A stretch of DNA of 64,000 nt, taken from contig NC_084891.1 in NCBI RefSeq assembly GCF_958979055.1, positions 30,190,001 through 30,254,000 on the forward strand, written 5' to 3'. Each line of letters opens with the position of its first letter. Position 1 is the stretch's first letter. Origin of the DNA: Alnus glutinosa (lineage: Eukaryota; Streptophyta; Magnoliopsida; Fagales; Betulaceae). Below the pieces are notes generated by a model. It was not told where the DNA came from, did not search any database, and saw only the letters and a list, made by a program, of their open reading frames with translations. Positions 22,681 through 35,752 of the stretch are shown in pieces. Made by a program: the position numbers and the translations under genes.

Positions 22681-23582
22681 CTTTATTAATTTTTTTTTTT
22701 TTTGTTTTTTTTTCTTTTCTGTAGTATTGTCAACAAATGGTGTAAACTCCACCATTCTGTAAAATTTAGCTAATAAAAGCCCAAAACGCCGTTCCAGCAG
22801 ATCATCTATAAATTCCTTAAACCAACATTTTGTTAGCATTGAATTGCAGCTTCTTTATTGATTCGTTTAATCGTATCTCTCTCTGTCCCTCCTCCTTTCC
22901 GTCTTTCGTCTTTGTCTCTCACCACGAAACATCTCAATTTTTATTGACCCACTCGTCTTTATAGAAACCACCAAAAGACTCCAAGAAAAATAAAAATAAA
23001 AATAAAAAATGTAGGTTTGTTTGAGCCATGTCTTGTCCTCGTAGTCACTGGTGTGTTGCTGAGAACTCAGAAGGGTCCAGTTTGAAGGGGCGAGTCTGGG
23101 CCCTAGTAAGTAGTAACAACATGTTTAGAATATTGGATATTCGGTGGAATAGTTGTCAAGTGTCACTAGAGATAAGAAAGCGGACAGCCTAACTATATTA
23201 TTATTATCCTTTAAAAACAAGAGATTAGGCTTTGGAGAATGCACATGTTGCTGAGAGAGATTTCTGTGGCCAGTGATTAGTGTCCATGTGGCTTCATGTG
23301 GGAAGCAAGGCTTGACTAGTTGCTTCTACTCTATGTCTCAATGCGAAACGTCTCCTTTTTCTTTCTTTCTTTTTTCTACAACTCTCTTGCGTAGCCGCTT
23401 TGTTTTTGTAGTACAGTGATGTGTACCAACTGCCATGTATTACGATACAAGCGGGCGGCCGGTGGTGATTCAGATCTAACGCTGACAGAGACTAATTCAA
23501 TTTATTTTTTATTCAATTACAAGCTAATAAGAGCTTCTTCTTCTTCTTATTCTTCTTATTTTTTTCATGGAAAATGACTCTT

Positions 23583-23721
23583 GCACAACAGTTGCGTAAT
23601 TATTGTGCAAGGTCTGAGAGGTATGGGATGGGTTTAAATTGTTTAATGGGGTAGGTTCCACCACATGAGTTTCACGTGAGACTCATCCCATGTTTCTAGA
23701 ATGGGTACACAACTGTTGTGC
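23583..23721. mobile_element. Fold-back element with GCACAACAGTTG ends
   Basis: The ends are inverted: GCACAACAGTTGCGTA at the left and TACACAACTGTTGTGC at the right. The arms continue more loosely through GGGATGGG and CATCCCATG. It shares terminal GCACAACA and internal GTGAGACTCA words with the palindrome at 3427-3575, suggesting one family. No coding capacity. Confidence 0.6.
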
Positions 23722-25184
23722 ACCAATCAATCATCTTTTTCCATATTATAAGCTTAAAGAAAGTAATGCTACGTGTACTTACTTCTATTTTACTTATACT
23801 CAATTTATATAATTTTATACTCATAATGTTATGTAAACTTACTTCCATCTCTTGGTTGACGTCACCTTCAATCACCACACAAGGTGCTCAAGATCACTCC
23901 AAGGTCCCCTAGGGCTCCTGGGGTTGGAACTGTCATGTCAACAAGTAAGAAAAGAGAGAATAAGATGAAAAAATTTCTAGCGTTTTTTTATTTTAAGCAA
24001 AATGGCTCTAATTTTTGTAGTGGAGAGGTACTATATATGTCGCTCAAAATTTGAAATAAAATAGAAATCCTTCGTTGCACCCGAACAACTTTAGGTTTTA
24101 TTAGTTTAATCAAGTGTCCGAACAACTTGAACGGGTGCACAAACTTGATCCCTACCTATAATACCCCAAATAATGTAGACATTTTATTGTACCCGATAAT
24201 CGGATTTCGTATAGATAAAGCCATGATGCGTGCGTAGTGCATGTGGGGGGGGGGGGGGATGTAGAAATAAAATTAAAATGCAAGGAGTGATGGACACCTA
24301 CATTTAAGAGAGGAAAAAGAAAAAGAAATGGTCCCAGTGCTTTCGAAGAACATCATGTGGTCACTATGGAATCATTATGCGTCTCAATCGTCCTACTGAG
24401 GTCGTAGGTTTAAACACATGCTTTCTCCTCCAGCCAAAATCATTGGCTGACCAAAAAATATAAAATAAATAAAATAAAATAAAAAAGATTAGATTCCCAA
24501 AAAGGCCAAAAATGGTATGCCCACAAATCCTTTGTTATATAATAAGTGATTAATATTTACTCTCAACAGCCATTACTACATTTGACTTTGTGAGGATAAA
24601 ACTTACACTAATTATAAGGAGCCATTTTATTGTATGCTATAGCTGTCATAAAGGTGGGGGGGAGTGGAGGGGAGGGGAGAAAAGAAAAGAAAGAAAGAAA
24701 GATGCCTACTGTTGTTTAGCTTATGAACCAAATTGACATCCATTAATGGGTACATGCCAGTTTGCATGACAGCTAGCTGGCATAAGGTGTCGTGATTGGA
24801 CCCCCAACTTCTCACCTATTATTATCAGTAAACTTAGTTGACATAAGGTAATATGAATTCAAGTTTTAATTTCACTAAATCCTTATAATAGTGTACCATT
24901 AACAAGCTTCATGCTTTGCTGGCATGATTTTAATGTGGGTTCAACTCCTAACCTCTTTTAACAAACCCCTGCCCATGCTGACAATCAAATTCGGATTAGA
25001 ATTTGATAACCTACGAGTTGATACGAAGTAGGATTAGTCTTTCATATTTATAATTTATAAATCTTTTTTAAGACCAAGAGTTCAAGAAGAATCAAATAAA
25101 AGTAAATTTTTTTATTATTATTATTAAATGATTGTCTGTTGTTAATGTGCTTTGGAGTAGGGTTGTTTTTTTTTAATTAAAAAA

Positions 25185-25610
25185 AAAAATCACTTATAAC
25201 TTCTAATATTTCATCACTTTTGTAATTAGGATATCCATCTTTTAAAAATATCAATTTAAGGTATTTACTTTCAATTTTTTTCATTTTCAATCATCTGATA
25301 TAATTTTCCGTTAAATCTTGTCAAAATTTCTAAAATACCCCTTATTTTGTTCAAGAAAAAAAAAAAAAAAAAAGATAAACAAATTATAAGGATTTAGGTG
25401 TTGGTTAGAATTTAACAAAATTTGCAAAAATACCTATGCCTGAATCTTTAAAAAAATAAACAAGGGTATTTTGAAATTTTCGATAGAATTAATAGAAAAT
25501 TCTAACGGATCGATAAAATTGAAATAAATTTTTTAAAGATGAATACCATAATTGCAAAAATATATATTTTTAAAAATAAGAAATAATTAAGGATTACAAG
25601 TGAAGTTCTA
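25185..25610. mobile_element. Old inverted-repeat element
   Basis: The left half (CACTTATAACTTC, ATCCATCTTTTAAAAAT, CCGTTAAATC, AAATTTCTAAAATACCCC) is mirrored in the right half on the other strand (CACTTGTAATCC, ATTCATCTTTAAAAAAT, CCGTTAGAAT, AAATTTCAAAATACCC). The arms are each about 180 bp with many mismatches, so the insertion is old. No coding capacity. Confidence 0.5.
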
Positions 25611-28600
25611 TAATTTTTTTTTTTTTGTCTGAAAATGCATTTTGATATAAAATAGATGAAAATTATTTTTTGTATTTTTTGGAGAGTTTTAATTTAGGTT
25701 ATTTGTCAATATTTTTTGTTTTGAAAAGGGAACACGAAAAATAGAAAACAAAAAATTTTAACAAACAAAACTGGTTATTTACTAAAATTTTAAAAGTTTT
25801 TTTGAACTACCTTAACCTAAGAAAGCTAAAAACTAGTATTAGATCTGTTAGTTAGTTGCGTTACAAACAAAATCTGTTCAGACTGTTCACTAATTTTTAA
25901 AAGTAGTCGTTCCTGACACATAATTAAAAGATAACAAGGGATCGACACGTGGGAAATCGTAAAAAGGGTAAACCAAGAATTGTAACTAGAGGCACACGTA
26001 TGTTTCTTTGCCCAGCAAACATTTTTCAAATCATTGCTTGCATTATAATCTAAAGTCGTACCATGAACTCGTTTTTTTTTTTTTTAACAATTAAGGAGGG
26101 TCTGAAGATCACGCCATGAAACTACTCACAGATGGAGAAGAGGTATTTTAGGGTTAAAATTAAATTTTATATATATATATATTATCACACAATTTAAAAT
26201 TTTTAAATAATATAGCACCACATACATTATTAAAAGAAACAAAATAATATATTAATCATAAATAATTTTTTTTTCATTTTACTTAAAATTGAGAGAATTC
26301 TTGTGGGTGATTAGAGATTATATACCCATACTCATGTCTATGATGAGAAGATATGCCACGTTTCCTCTTAAACAAGAGATTTAAGATTTAACAAATCGGC
26401 AGAATATGAGGGGATGCCACTTAATTTGCATCTCACCATAACTTTGATAAAAGAAAATAATAATAAAATGCTGATAATAAGATTTGAACCGAGAGTAGTT
26501 TTTTTTTTTCTCCTTGTTCACACTGTATTAATTACATTGTATGATATTTATAGAGAAATTAAGATATGGTAAACAAGATAAGGTAGACCAAGTAAGGTAA
26601 TAAATAAATGACGAAACTTAAAAAAGAAAAAAAAAGAAAAAAAATTATTCTAACTCACACCAACAAAGACTTTCCTGTTTTTAGTGAATTGGGAAAGAGA
26701 TGGAGAAGGTTTTTTTAATTAAAAATATAGTCTTGTTTAATAATTTAAAAACACGCAACTAAAAGTATTTAAGCAACACGGTACGGTATATAACGTGATT
26801 GCCGTATCAGTAATTTAATTTATGTCAATTATTTTAGCTTAATTTGACTGAAGTAATGAAGATAAAACAATGTAAAAATTGAAAAGGTAATTTGCTTTAT
26901 AATATAACAGAAATATATTATTGATAGAAACTACTTGTATTTGTTTGACTGTAAAAGTCGGTGATCAATTTCAAGGAAAAAGAAAAGAAAAGAAGAAGAT
27001 CAAGGCTGTTTGGAGTGCGTAGCGACTATTCTTAGGATGATAGAGTCAAAGGCAGGTAAGGCCATTTTTTATTCTGGTAAGTAGCTAAGGTCACCTCGTG
27101 TTTTATATTCTATTATACTATTTGAATCCAGAAGATCTGGTAAGAGTGTCGGCAATCCTTTTTGCACTCTAATTTTTATTTTTTATTTTTTATTTTTAGA
27201 AAATAGACTTTTTGTCGAAATTGGGTCGAATACCTTTCTTCAATTTAGTTTATAAAATTGTAATATATTTTTTAACACGTTAAAAATAGATACTTTTTTT
27301 TTAATAATATCTAAAAGATTTTTTTTTTTTTTTTTTATAAAAAAAAAAGGTACTTTTCTTAACACAACATTTTTATATTAAAAACAAACAAACCCAATTT
27401 AAGAAAAACTCGGTCGTTTTTGGAGCCGTCACTGAACAGCAAGGCAGTTTGAAAGGACCCGCTCTCTCTCTCTCTCTCCGGGTGCTTCTATTGCGAGGAC
27501 TTTTATTGAGAATGAAATTAAATGAAAATTAAACGTCCTTATCCGGATGCTCCACCACAACGTTTCGTTTCGATGGTAAAGCGTAAAGGGCGACTATCTT
27601 TCTATTTTCACGCGTTTGGGAAAGTTTGATAATGGCCCCCGGCCAGTCCCCACAATTTGGTTGGATTTTAGGGCTCCCCCAAAGATCGAGTCCATCTACC
27701 TAGTCTGAGTCTCAAACTCTCTAGAACAATGTTGACCTTTAATCATGACCTTCTATTCACATATCAATTATCAAATAAGAAAAAAAAAATAATTACGTAA
27801 AATCCAAATTTTAGGTTAATTGGGAATTTGCAAAAAAATATCTCATGTCGTTTCGCTATTTACCATTTCGTCATGCTTTTGTTTGATTCCACATGTAAAA
27901 TTCAACTAGACAAAAGGAAGTTTAGGACTCTAGTGTCGGTCCATATGAACATACATCAATTTGTTCTTATCTCAAATTACTTTTTTTTTCTTTTTTTTTT
28001 TCCTGAAAAAACCGTCTGTTTATGGCATGACATCGCTCTTATTCACAATTTATGAAACGTATCTTAAAGAATTCATGAAATAGAGAAATTGACTGATGAT
28101 GATCCATTTCACGTATACAATTAGACACTTCAAAACAATGAAATGAAGAGGATCGAATTTCGAATTAGGTTTAATAAAATAAAATAAAAAATTGAAATAG
28201 GATGACCCACAAAATATTGTTATATTTAAAATGACTCTTTTGTAACTTATTAACATGTCTTAATTAATATAAGATTGACTCTATATATATCAACCACTAA
28301 AAATAAATTAACACCCTCAAACCACATAATGAGTTGATGACTGTGTCAACAAGATATAAAAAAATTATAGAAATATGTTATTTGTACAACTTTTATATAA
28401 TAATTGCACAACAATACTGATGTATTCAATATTGTTTTGCAGCTAACGTGTCCTTGTTAAAACATTATTAGTCTAGTATTTTCATTAAAACGTGAACGAT
28501 GAGGTTTTTAGTCTAGACTTTGCGTCCTTGTTAGTTTGGATATCCTATTAGAGAAGGGTAGTGTTATCTATGCATCACACTTTATTTATTTATTTTTTTT

Positions 28601-29223
28601 TCTAATTATGGTGACGTAATAATTTAGAGAGCTCCGTAATTTAAATAACGTAACTCTTTTCAATTTTCATCAAAATATAACACAAATCTGCATAAAATAA
28701 AAATAAAAGAAGAAGAAGAAGAAGAAGACAAATCTTTAAGCGAAGGCATGATAAAGATCTTGAAATATATGCGGATGAAAGGGTGATGTCACGTCCCGAG
28801 TCATCACAATCCCGCGCGTTCCCATTCCGAAATCGGGAAACAAACACTAAAAGCGTGTTGGATCGGTCATTTGACATGATCCCATCAAATTTAGGACATA
28901 TTGTTTTCCTTAATGCAAGGCAGATCTCTACGGTGCATGAAGTGGTGGACCCTTGGGATAGCTATAATTAAGGCCTGTGTAGTTTGAGAACCCAAATCAT
29001 ATGAATTACCAAAATTAAAACCAGTAGTAGTAACCAGTAAGTAACGTTTATCCCTTTATAATTAGAATTAATGCAATGTTTTTTTTTTTTTTCAAATAAA
29101 AAAAAAAATTGATTATTACTCAGTGAAAAGAACATGAGAAAAAAAATAAACAGAATATAAAGAGAAAACGTGATGAAGGTATGTGAGTTCAGATCAATCA
29201 AAGAGCCACACTCAGCCTCGTCA

Positions 29224-29225
<2 letters not shown>

Positions 29226-29254
<29 letters not shown>
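29226..29254. repeat. (CT)n microsatellite in PPI-like leader/promoter
   Basis: An uninterrupted CT run of about 29 bp, roughly 350 bp upstream of the PPI-like start codon. Such pyrimidine tracts are common near plant transcription starts. Confidence 0.85.
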
Positions 29255-29259
<5 letters not shown>

Positions 29260-29602
29260 TCGCCAGCTGTTTCATCTCCGCCTGTCTCTCAACGCCATTA
29301 ACGCCCATTCTCTCTTTACTCATTCCTCGAGCCCTTAGATCCACGCGTGGAATTCCCTACATTGGCGTTGCTGATTGGGTGATATCGCTCCCGATCCGTT
29401 CGTTTCTGCAGCCGCTGGATCTGAGTCACCGGCGTCGGTTCCTGTAAGTTTAATCTCCCTGATCCCGTAAGATCTTCAATTCTTCTCATTTTTGTTCTCT
29501 CGGTTAGAAATTCAGATATCAAACAAATTGTCGGCCATTTCATTAATTTATATTCGTTGTGTCCGATCGCGTGGGATTTGGGAATTAGTCTTGTCCGTGA
29601 CA

Positions 29603-32600
29603 ATGACGGCGGAGGTGGATGCGCGTGGAATTGGCGAGGTTGCAAAGGGTGAAGTTGAGGAGAAGTGTAATCCGCAGAGAGAAAACAACGGGGTTGTGAT
29701 GGTTAATGCGAACAGTGCGAGTACTAAGGACGACTCCGACGGCTCTTACGTGTTCGTAAGTGGAAGCGACGCCATTTCTGACTGTCACGTTGAGCCGTCG
29801 GATCTCAATGAGGATGTGGAGCACGTGGAGAATGTCGGTGCGGGTAGAGTTGCCGAGCTGAAGGTGGTTGAGAATGGCGGTGGTTTGGGGGGTTCGGATT
29901 GTGGAATTAATGAGGGAGAGGGCGACGGTATTAAGGAGGAGAATGGGACGGAGGCTGTTGTGGAATCTGAGCCGCAGCGGCCCGTGGTTGAAGAGCAAAT
30001 CAAGGTTAATGTTGAGGAGTCTTCTGGGGATGCCCAAGAGATTAACAGATCACAACCTGTGGTTTCGGGTGCTGCTGAGTCTGAATTATATGAATCATCA
30101 ACGCAGGCCGATGATGGCAAGGCGGAGGATAATAATTCAGACTCAGCTGCTGAATCTGAGCCTCAAGCGATTGATGGCCAAGAGAAGAAGGTTGAAGAGG
30201 AGGAAAAGAAACCAGATTCGTCAACAGACGGGAAAGATAACCACGAATTTCAGGATATAGTTAACGTAGATATTCAAAATGATTTGGATCAGGAGAGGGA
30301 AGCACGGGAAATGGAGACCAATGAGGTTCCTGTGGAAGGTGGTGCACCAGGGGCCCTTGTGGGAGACTTGGAGACGAAAAACCAGGCAACTGCTCCTTGT
30401 CCTGTGAATCATACAGAATTAGAAAGAGAATTTGGTGATAGCGGTCCTGTCTCTGATGAAAACGGGGATGGTTCACCTGCCAATCACGCTCAAGATAGCC
30501 CTTCAGAAACCGTTGATGGCCATCAAAAGGCAGTTGAACAAAATGGGTCTTCTGAAAATACCGAAAGCTTGCCCTCCCCATTTATTTTTGGGAATGCAGC
30601 TTCTAATGAGATTCCTGTGGAAGCGAACTCGAGGGAACATGAGGTGGACTTGGAACAGACTTCAAAAACATCTTCATTTCAAGTAGCTGATACACAGTTT
30701 GAAACAGAAGCTGTGCCTGATGAAAATGGAGATCGCTTGCCTACCGATCATGCTCAGGATGGCATTTCAGAGAACTTTGTTGAGAATGACTTGGTTGATG
30801 CCAGTCAAAACACACCCGAACATAATGGGTCTTCTCAAAACGTGCAATGCTTGCCCTCCCCTGTTGCATGTGCAGTTATTCCTGTTGAAAGTGGCAAAAG
30901 TTTCCCAAGTGCTCCCGACAATCATACCGAAGATGATGCTGGGAATGAGGCTTCTTCAATTATGGAGAAGCTTCCAACTTGCGTTGCTGATGATGAGAGG
31001 CCAGAGACTGAAGTTGGGAACTTATGTTCAAAGAGAAGCGAAAGTACTGATTCTTGTCCGGCTGAATATACAAAATTAGAAATCCAGGTTGAGAATAGCC
31101 TTAATGAAGCTATTAAAGATGAGAATGGCCCTGATGAATGTATTAAAGCCGAGCAAGGCCCTGCTGAAACCATTGAAGGTGCGAATGGCCCTGATGAAAC
31201 CATTGGGGGTGAGAATGGCCCTGATGAAACCATTGAAAGTGAGAATGGCCCTGATGACACTATTAAAGCTGAGAATGGCCCTGATGAAACCATTGAAGGT
31301 GAGGATGGCCCTGATGAAACTATTAAAGCTGAGAATGGCCCTGATGAAACCATTGAATGTGCGAATGGCCCTGATAAAACCATTGAAGAAGAGAATGGCC
31401 CTGATGAAACTATTGAAGCGGAGAATTGCCCTGATGAAACCATTGAATGTGCGAATGGCCGTGATGAAACCGTTGAAGGCAAGAATGGCCCTGGTGAAAC
31501 TATTAAAGCTGAGAATGGCCCTGATGAAACCATTGAAGGTGAGAATGGCCCTGATGAAACTATTAAAGCTCAGAATGGCCTTGATTATACCATTTTAAGT
31601 TGCCATGCTGATGATGCAAGATCAGAAACTGAGGCTGGTTCTGTTGCCATTGATTCTGAAGAAAAAGTGTCTGACTTTTCAAGTGATGCGGTGAAGATAG
31701 AATCCGGAATTTCAAGTGGGGTCATTGATTGTGCTGATGGCCAGCCTCATTCTGTTTCTGCTACAAATGTGGAACCTCATGTAAATGGTTTGGTTGAAAA
31801 TGAATCCTCTACTAGTCTAGGTGCTTATGTGAAATCAGAGTCTGAAGTTGCGAGATCAGAAACTGAGGCTGGTTCTGTTGCCATTGATTCTGAAGAAAAA
31901 GTATCTGACTTTTCAAGTGATGCCGTGAAGATAGAATCCGGAATTTCAAGTGGGGTCATTGATTGTGCTGATGGCCAGTCTCATTCTGTTTCTGCTACAA
32001 ATGAGGAACCTCATGTAAATGGTTTGGTTGAAAATGAATCCTCTACTAGTCTAGGTACTGATGTGAAATCAGAGTCTGAAGTTGAAAATATGCCCATAAG
32101 AAGTAGCAGGGATATACCATGTGATGATGATTCTGAATCTGAATCCAAGGTTCCGGATGTCTCTGCTAATTTGACTGAAATTGCAGTAGACAGTGTGCCA
32201 GATGCTGTAGATGTTGAAGATGGAGTTGATCAGTCCACTGGTATAGATAGTCGTGACAAACCAACATTTCAAGGAACTGAGGGCATTGCTGTGGTTCATG
32301 GTGATGAAACCTCAACAACTTCCCCAGACGGTTCCAACATTGATGCTTTGGAAGGACCGTACTATTTAATCAGGATCCCAAGATATGATGACGGAAACAT
32401 AAGAGAACAGATCAAACATGCTCAGTTACAAGTTGATGAGAAGACTCGAAGCCGGGATGCTATTCGAGCTGAAATCCAAATGCAAAGGGTGAGGAATCTT
32501 TACAATTTCTTTACAATATTTTTTTAGACCAAGATTTTTTTTTTTCCTGTTATATTATTGTTGCGATGCTTGTATGATTAGGCCATTTGGAAGGAGTATG

Positions 32601-33863
32601 GTGAAAATTTTGAAGCTGCCATGTCGGAAGAGAAAGCTGCGAGAAACTTGCTTAGGTCCAAACGCCAGGAGATGGATTCGGCTCAATCTGAGATTAACAG
32701 AGTGAAGAATGCAATTTCTGTTGAGGATATTGATGGCAGGGTACTCACTTCTCTTTTTTCTGCAGATATCTGAATGGGGGAATTTCTATGATCTGTTTAT
32801 TTGCTTTTGTTTTCTTGTAAGCAAATATGCTTATCTTTTCAATTTATTGCGCGTATGTAGATACGAAATATGGAACATGCGATTCAACATGAGACCCTGC
32901 CTCTGCGAGAAGAAAAGCAGTTGATTCGTGAAATCAAGCAATTGAAGCAACACCGTGAACAGCTCTCTTCTAATATGGGTAGGCAGGATGATGTACAGCA
33001 GGCTTTAGATCAGAAAGAGCAGATTGAAGAACGCTTCAAGGTACAGTTTTCTGGTTGCTCTCATCATGTTTTAATTTTTATGTAACTAGCAGGTGACTTG
33101 AGCACACTTCAGATATCTATAAACTTTTTACACCTTGTATCTCAATACTTCTAAAAAATTTATGTAATAATCTATTAGGATAACTTCTTGTTTTATAGTA
33201 TTACAGAGTGGCGTTCAATTGCTAATCTATTTTCCAGCATTTACAGTTTCTGAGGAAGGAGCTGGATATACTCAGAGACAATGTTCTGAAAGCTGAAGCT
33301 GTCACTAAAGCTGCAAAAAAGATATACAATGAGGAAAATGAAAAGTTGAATGAATTACAAGCTCGGTTTAAAGCTGCAGATGACATTCGCCAAGAAGCAT
33401 ATGCACATTTACAGAGCTTGAGGAAACAATTGTATGAGAAGGTATGGTTTTTTGATATTTGCGTAGGATCCTTTTGTTTGATGTCCAAGTAATATGTACA
33501 ATATGGCAATTTTCCTTTAGGGGATACTTAGCTGGACTTTGTCAACATATAAAGTAACTTTTTTTTGGCCCTTGGGTATATCCAAAGATATCAGACCACA
33601 GAATAGAAAGTCTTTCCAAAATGTGGCAGCAGCCATGCCATGTCAAAATCAACAAGTGAACATCCAGGGATATTAATTGCAGAAACATCATATGTTATAT
33701 AACTTGTTGAAGCTTTTACTGCCACATTTAAGAAAATAGCTACAATAGTCTCGGCTAAATTTGACTTCAAATGTATTTCAGTTAATTTTGATTACGGTGG
33801 AATTGTATCTCCTGGAGAGATCATACATCTGATCGCTTGTTACAACTATGATCTCTGTCTTGG

Positions 33864-33902
<39 letters not shown>

Positions 33903-35752
33903 AATGTGAAGGGCAATCTAGAGGAGAAAGTTAAAATGAATTTACTAGTCGGCAACTCCAAATTGTGTAGACAAGGCCTTATGACTAGAAGAATATATGG
34001 GAAAAGTTATTCGGATTTGATAATCTACGGAATTAGATGATAAGGCGCGAAGCTATTTTCCACTTAGATTATGCTGCACTGTGAATATTGTGTCAGTGTA
34101 ATTGTTGTTTTTAAGCCTGATCAGATGTGTTCTTTTTCTTCTCCCTAATTGGGTGTCTCTTGTATACTCTCCATGTACTTGGATTGCGCCTCTCTTTGGA
34201 GATGGTGGACGATACTTTATTTTGTTTTTATTGGCAGTTTTAGAGGAATTTTTCTCCCATTATGTGCCGACTCCAGTAGCTGATTTATGTTGCAGAACGA
34301 ATAAACAGTCCGCACCATGTTTTTTTAGATATTCTGGTTAAGAAAAGGAAAAAGTCATGGAATCATAACAAACTTCGCACATATTTACCTCTTGGAGGAC
34401 ATGTAAGGCCAACAAAAATGTAACATCGAGAGGCAAATTTTTGAAACAGAGAGATTGACCCTATTCTCATTCCTTAAAATCTGCAGACCAAATACTTTCG
34501 GAAGTACAAGGATGACATTAACGCAGCTACTGATTTAGCATCGAAGGGAAATAAGGAGGAACTGCAACGACTATGTGTTAACCAGGTAACTTTCATGCAG
34601 TCTTTTGTTGCTCTTCTCTAGCAAATCAGCTTTGATTTTGCACTTACAGAGATCTACTGTTTAGGTGGGGAAAGTTATGGAACTATGGAACAAAGACAAT
34701 GAGTTCAGGAAAGAATACATCAGGTGCAACACTAGGAGTACATTGAGGAGATTGAGGACACTGGATGGCCGTTCACTTGGTCCTGATGAGGAACCACCTG
34801 TAATTCCCTATTTTGTTAATGAAAGGGTGGCCAGGGATAACTCTGTATCCCTGCAGTCAGCTGCGGAACAAGAAAAACAAAATGTACAAGTGGAAGCTGA
34901 AAAAGTAAAGGAAAAATCCATCGCGAAAGCTGTGGAACAAAAGAATGAGACAACTAAATCTAAAAAGCCTGTGAAACCTGCACCTTTGGGGAGTGGATTA
35001 GCAACTATTTCTGGCAGAGATGTGATTGAAGAAGCAAGAGAAGAAGAGCCTAAGGTGACAAAGGAGGAAGAGGAGTTGGCCAGGAAAGCGAAGGAACTGA
35101 GAAGGGAAGAGGAAGCAGCCAAGTTGAGGGAGCAACAGTTGTTGGAGGAGAGGGCCAAGGCCAAGGAGGCCCTGGAGAGGAAAAGGCGAAATGCAGAGAA
35201 GGCCCAAGCCAGGGCTTCTTTAAAAGCACAGAGAGAAGCTGAACAGAAAGAGAAGGTAAATTCCACTAATTGTTCCCAATTCCATTACTTCAATTATCAT
35301 TTTAGCGTAGCCCAACTATATGTGCATATGCCTCTTTTTTTTTTTTGTGTCTTTCTGTATCGACTCAGTATGGCATGTGGTCTAATATGCAGGAAAGGGA
35401 AAAGAAAGCAAGGAAGAAGGAAAAAAGGAAGGTTGGCGCAGTAGAGGCCACTGATGGTGGTAATGAAGGAGAATCTGCTCCAAGCTCAGTAACTCCAACT
35501 GAAACTCCCAAGGAGTCTGAAACTGGAGAGAAGGCCTTGCCGGTAACAAAGAGGTCCCAAAGAGCACCACAATTTATTAAGCAGCAGACCAAGGCAAAAG
35601 CTGTTCCCCCACCTCTTCGCAACCGCAGTAAGAGAAGGATGCAGCCATGGATGTGGGTCCTCCTTGCGGCATTGGTTGTTTTTGCCTTGTTTTTGGTGGG
35701 GAACAGCAGCTTCTCTTTTGATTTTGGGCTGCTGCAACGGTTTGGTTTCTGA
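29603..35752 (+). CDS. Long proton pump-interactor (PPI)-like protein, 7 exons
   Basis: Coding exons: 29603-32488, 32582-32740, 32861-33040, 33238-33441, 34487-34585, 34665-35255 and 35393-35752; 4479 nt, 1492 residues, phase 0 at every junction. Residues 1 to about 930 are acidic, low-complexity and include tandem repeats. The conserved PPI region then starts with GPYYLIRIPRYDDGNIREQI, followed by long coiled coils, WNKDNEFRKEYIRCNTRSTLRR, a K/E-rich helix and a C-terminal membrane anchor (MWVLLAALVVFALFLVG). PPI1 in Arabidopsis binds the plasma-membrane H+-ATPase regulatory domain and is about 600 residues; the extended form resembles AT1G20970 by memory. Pump binding here is inferred from family only. 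The ATG was chosen for the MTAEVDARG start. The leader may contain a short intron (donor-like GTAAGT near 29441), not proven. Confidence 0.88.
31091..31600 (+). repeat. In-frame 30-bp minisatellite, 17 copies
   Basis: Seventeen units of exactly 30 bp, each encoding a variant of ENGPDETIEG or ENGPDETIKA, lie inside exon 1 of the PPI-like gene. All copies keep length and frame. Alternating types (GAAGGT versus AAAGCT) suggest growth in 60-bp steps. Because the unit is a multiple of three, other frames on both strands also stay open here; these are shadows. Confidence 0.95.
31619..32086 (+). repeat. Tandem 234-bp in-frame duplication in PPI-like exon 1
   Basis: The segment 31619-31852 is repeated at 31853-32086 with only about six or seven differences seen by eye. 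The unit is 78 codons and begins RSETEAGSVAIDSEEK. The duplication keeps the reading frame, and its low divergence suggests it is recent. Confidence 0.93.
33863..33902. repeat. (CT)n(CA)n microsatellite in PPI-like intron 4
   Basis: A compound run of CT followed by CA dinucleotides, about 40 bp, in the 1045-bp fourth intron of the PPI-like gene. Confidence 0.85.
34116..34200 (+). mobile_element. Possible L1-type LINE 3'-end remnant in intron
   Basis: CCTAATTGGGTGTCTCTTGT and CATGTACTTGGATTGCGCC resemble the 3' end of plant L1 LINEs as I remember them (GGGTGTTTCTCTTGTATACT and similar). No poly(A) tail, coding part or target duplication was found, so this would be a short old fragment in intron 4 of the PPI-like gene. 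Confidence 0.35.

Larger units (their letters stand above)
21691..29225. other. 7.5-kb gene-free interval between LHCB7 and the PPI-like gene
   Basis: No coding sequence was recognised. Contents: LHCB7 3' flank, a degenerate repeat region (22288-22680), a fold-back element (23583-23721), a G14 run (24245-24258), an old inverted repeat (25185-25610), then low-complexity AT-rich DNA. The last kilobase has a GC-richer unassigned piece (about 28785-28965) and the PPI-like promoter. Confidence 0.55.

Noticed and set aside
28785-28965. GC-richer piece upstream of the PPI-like gene, considered as an LTR fragment
   Set aside because: No paired terminal repeat, primer-binding site or coding remnant was seen; left unassigned.
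29585-30120. Minus-strand frames opposite the start of the PPI-like gene
   Set aside because: Shadows of a biased acidic coding sequence; no domain and no splice support.
30922-31533. Long minus-strand SSGPFS-type repeat protein opposite the PPI-like exon
   Set aside because: It is the antisense of a 30-bp array whose unit length is a multiple of three, so open frames are expected in several readings.
31089-31598. Plus-strand LKPLKVRMALMK-type repeat protein
   Set aside because: Alternative frame of the same 30-bp array inside the PPI-like exon; no independent support.
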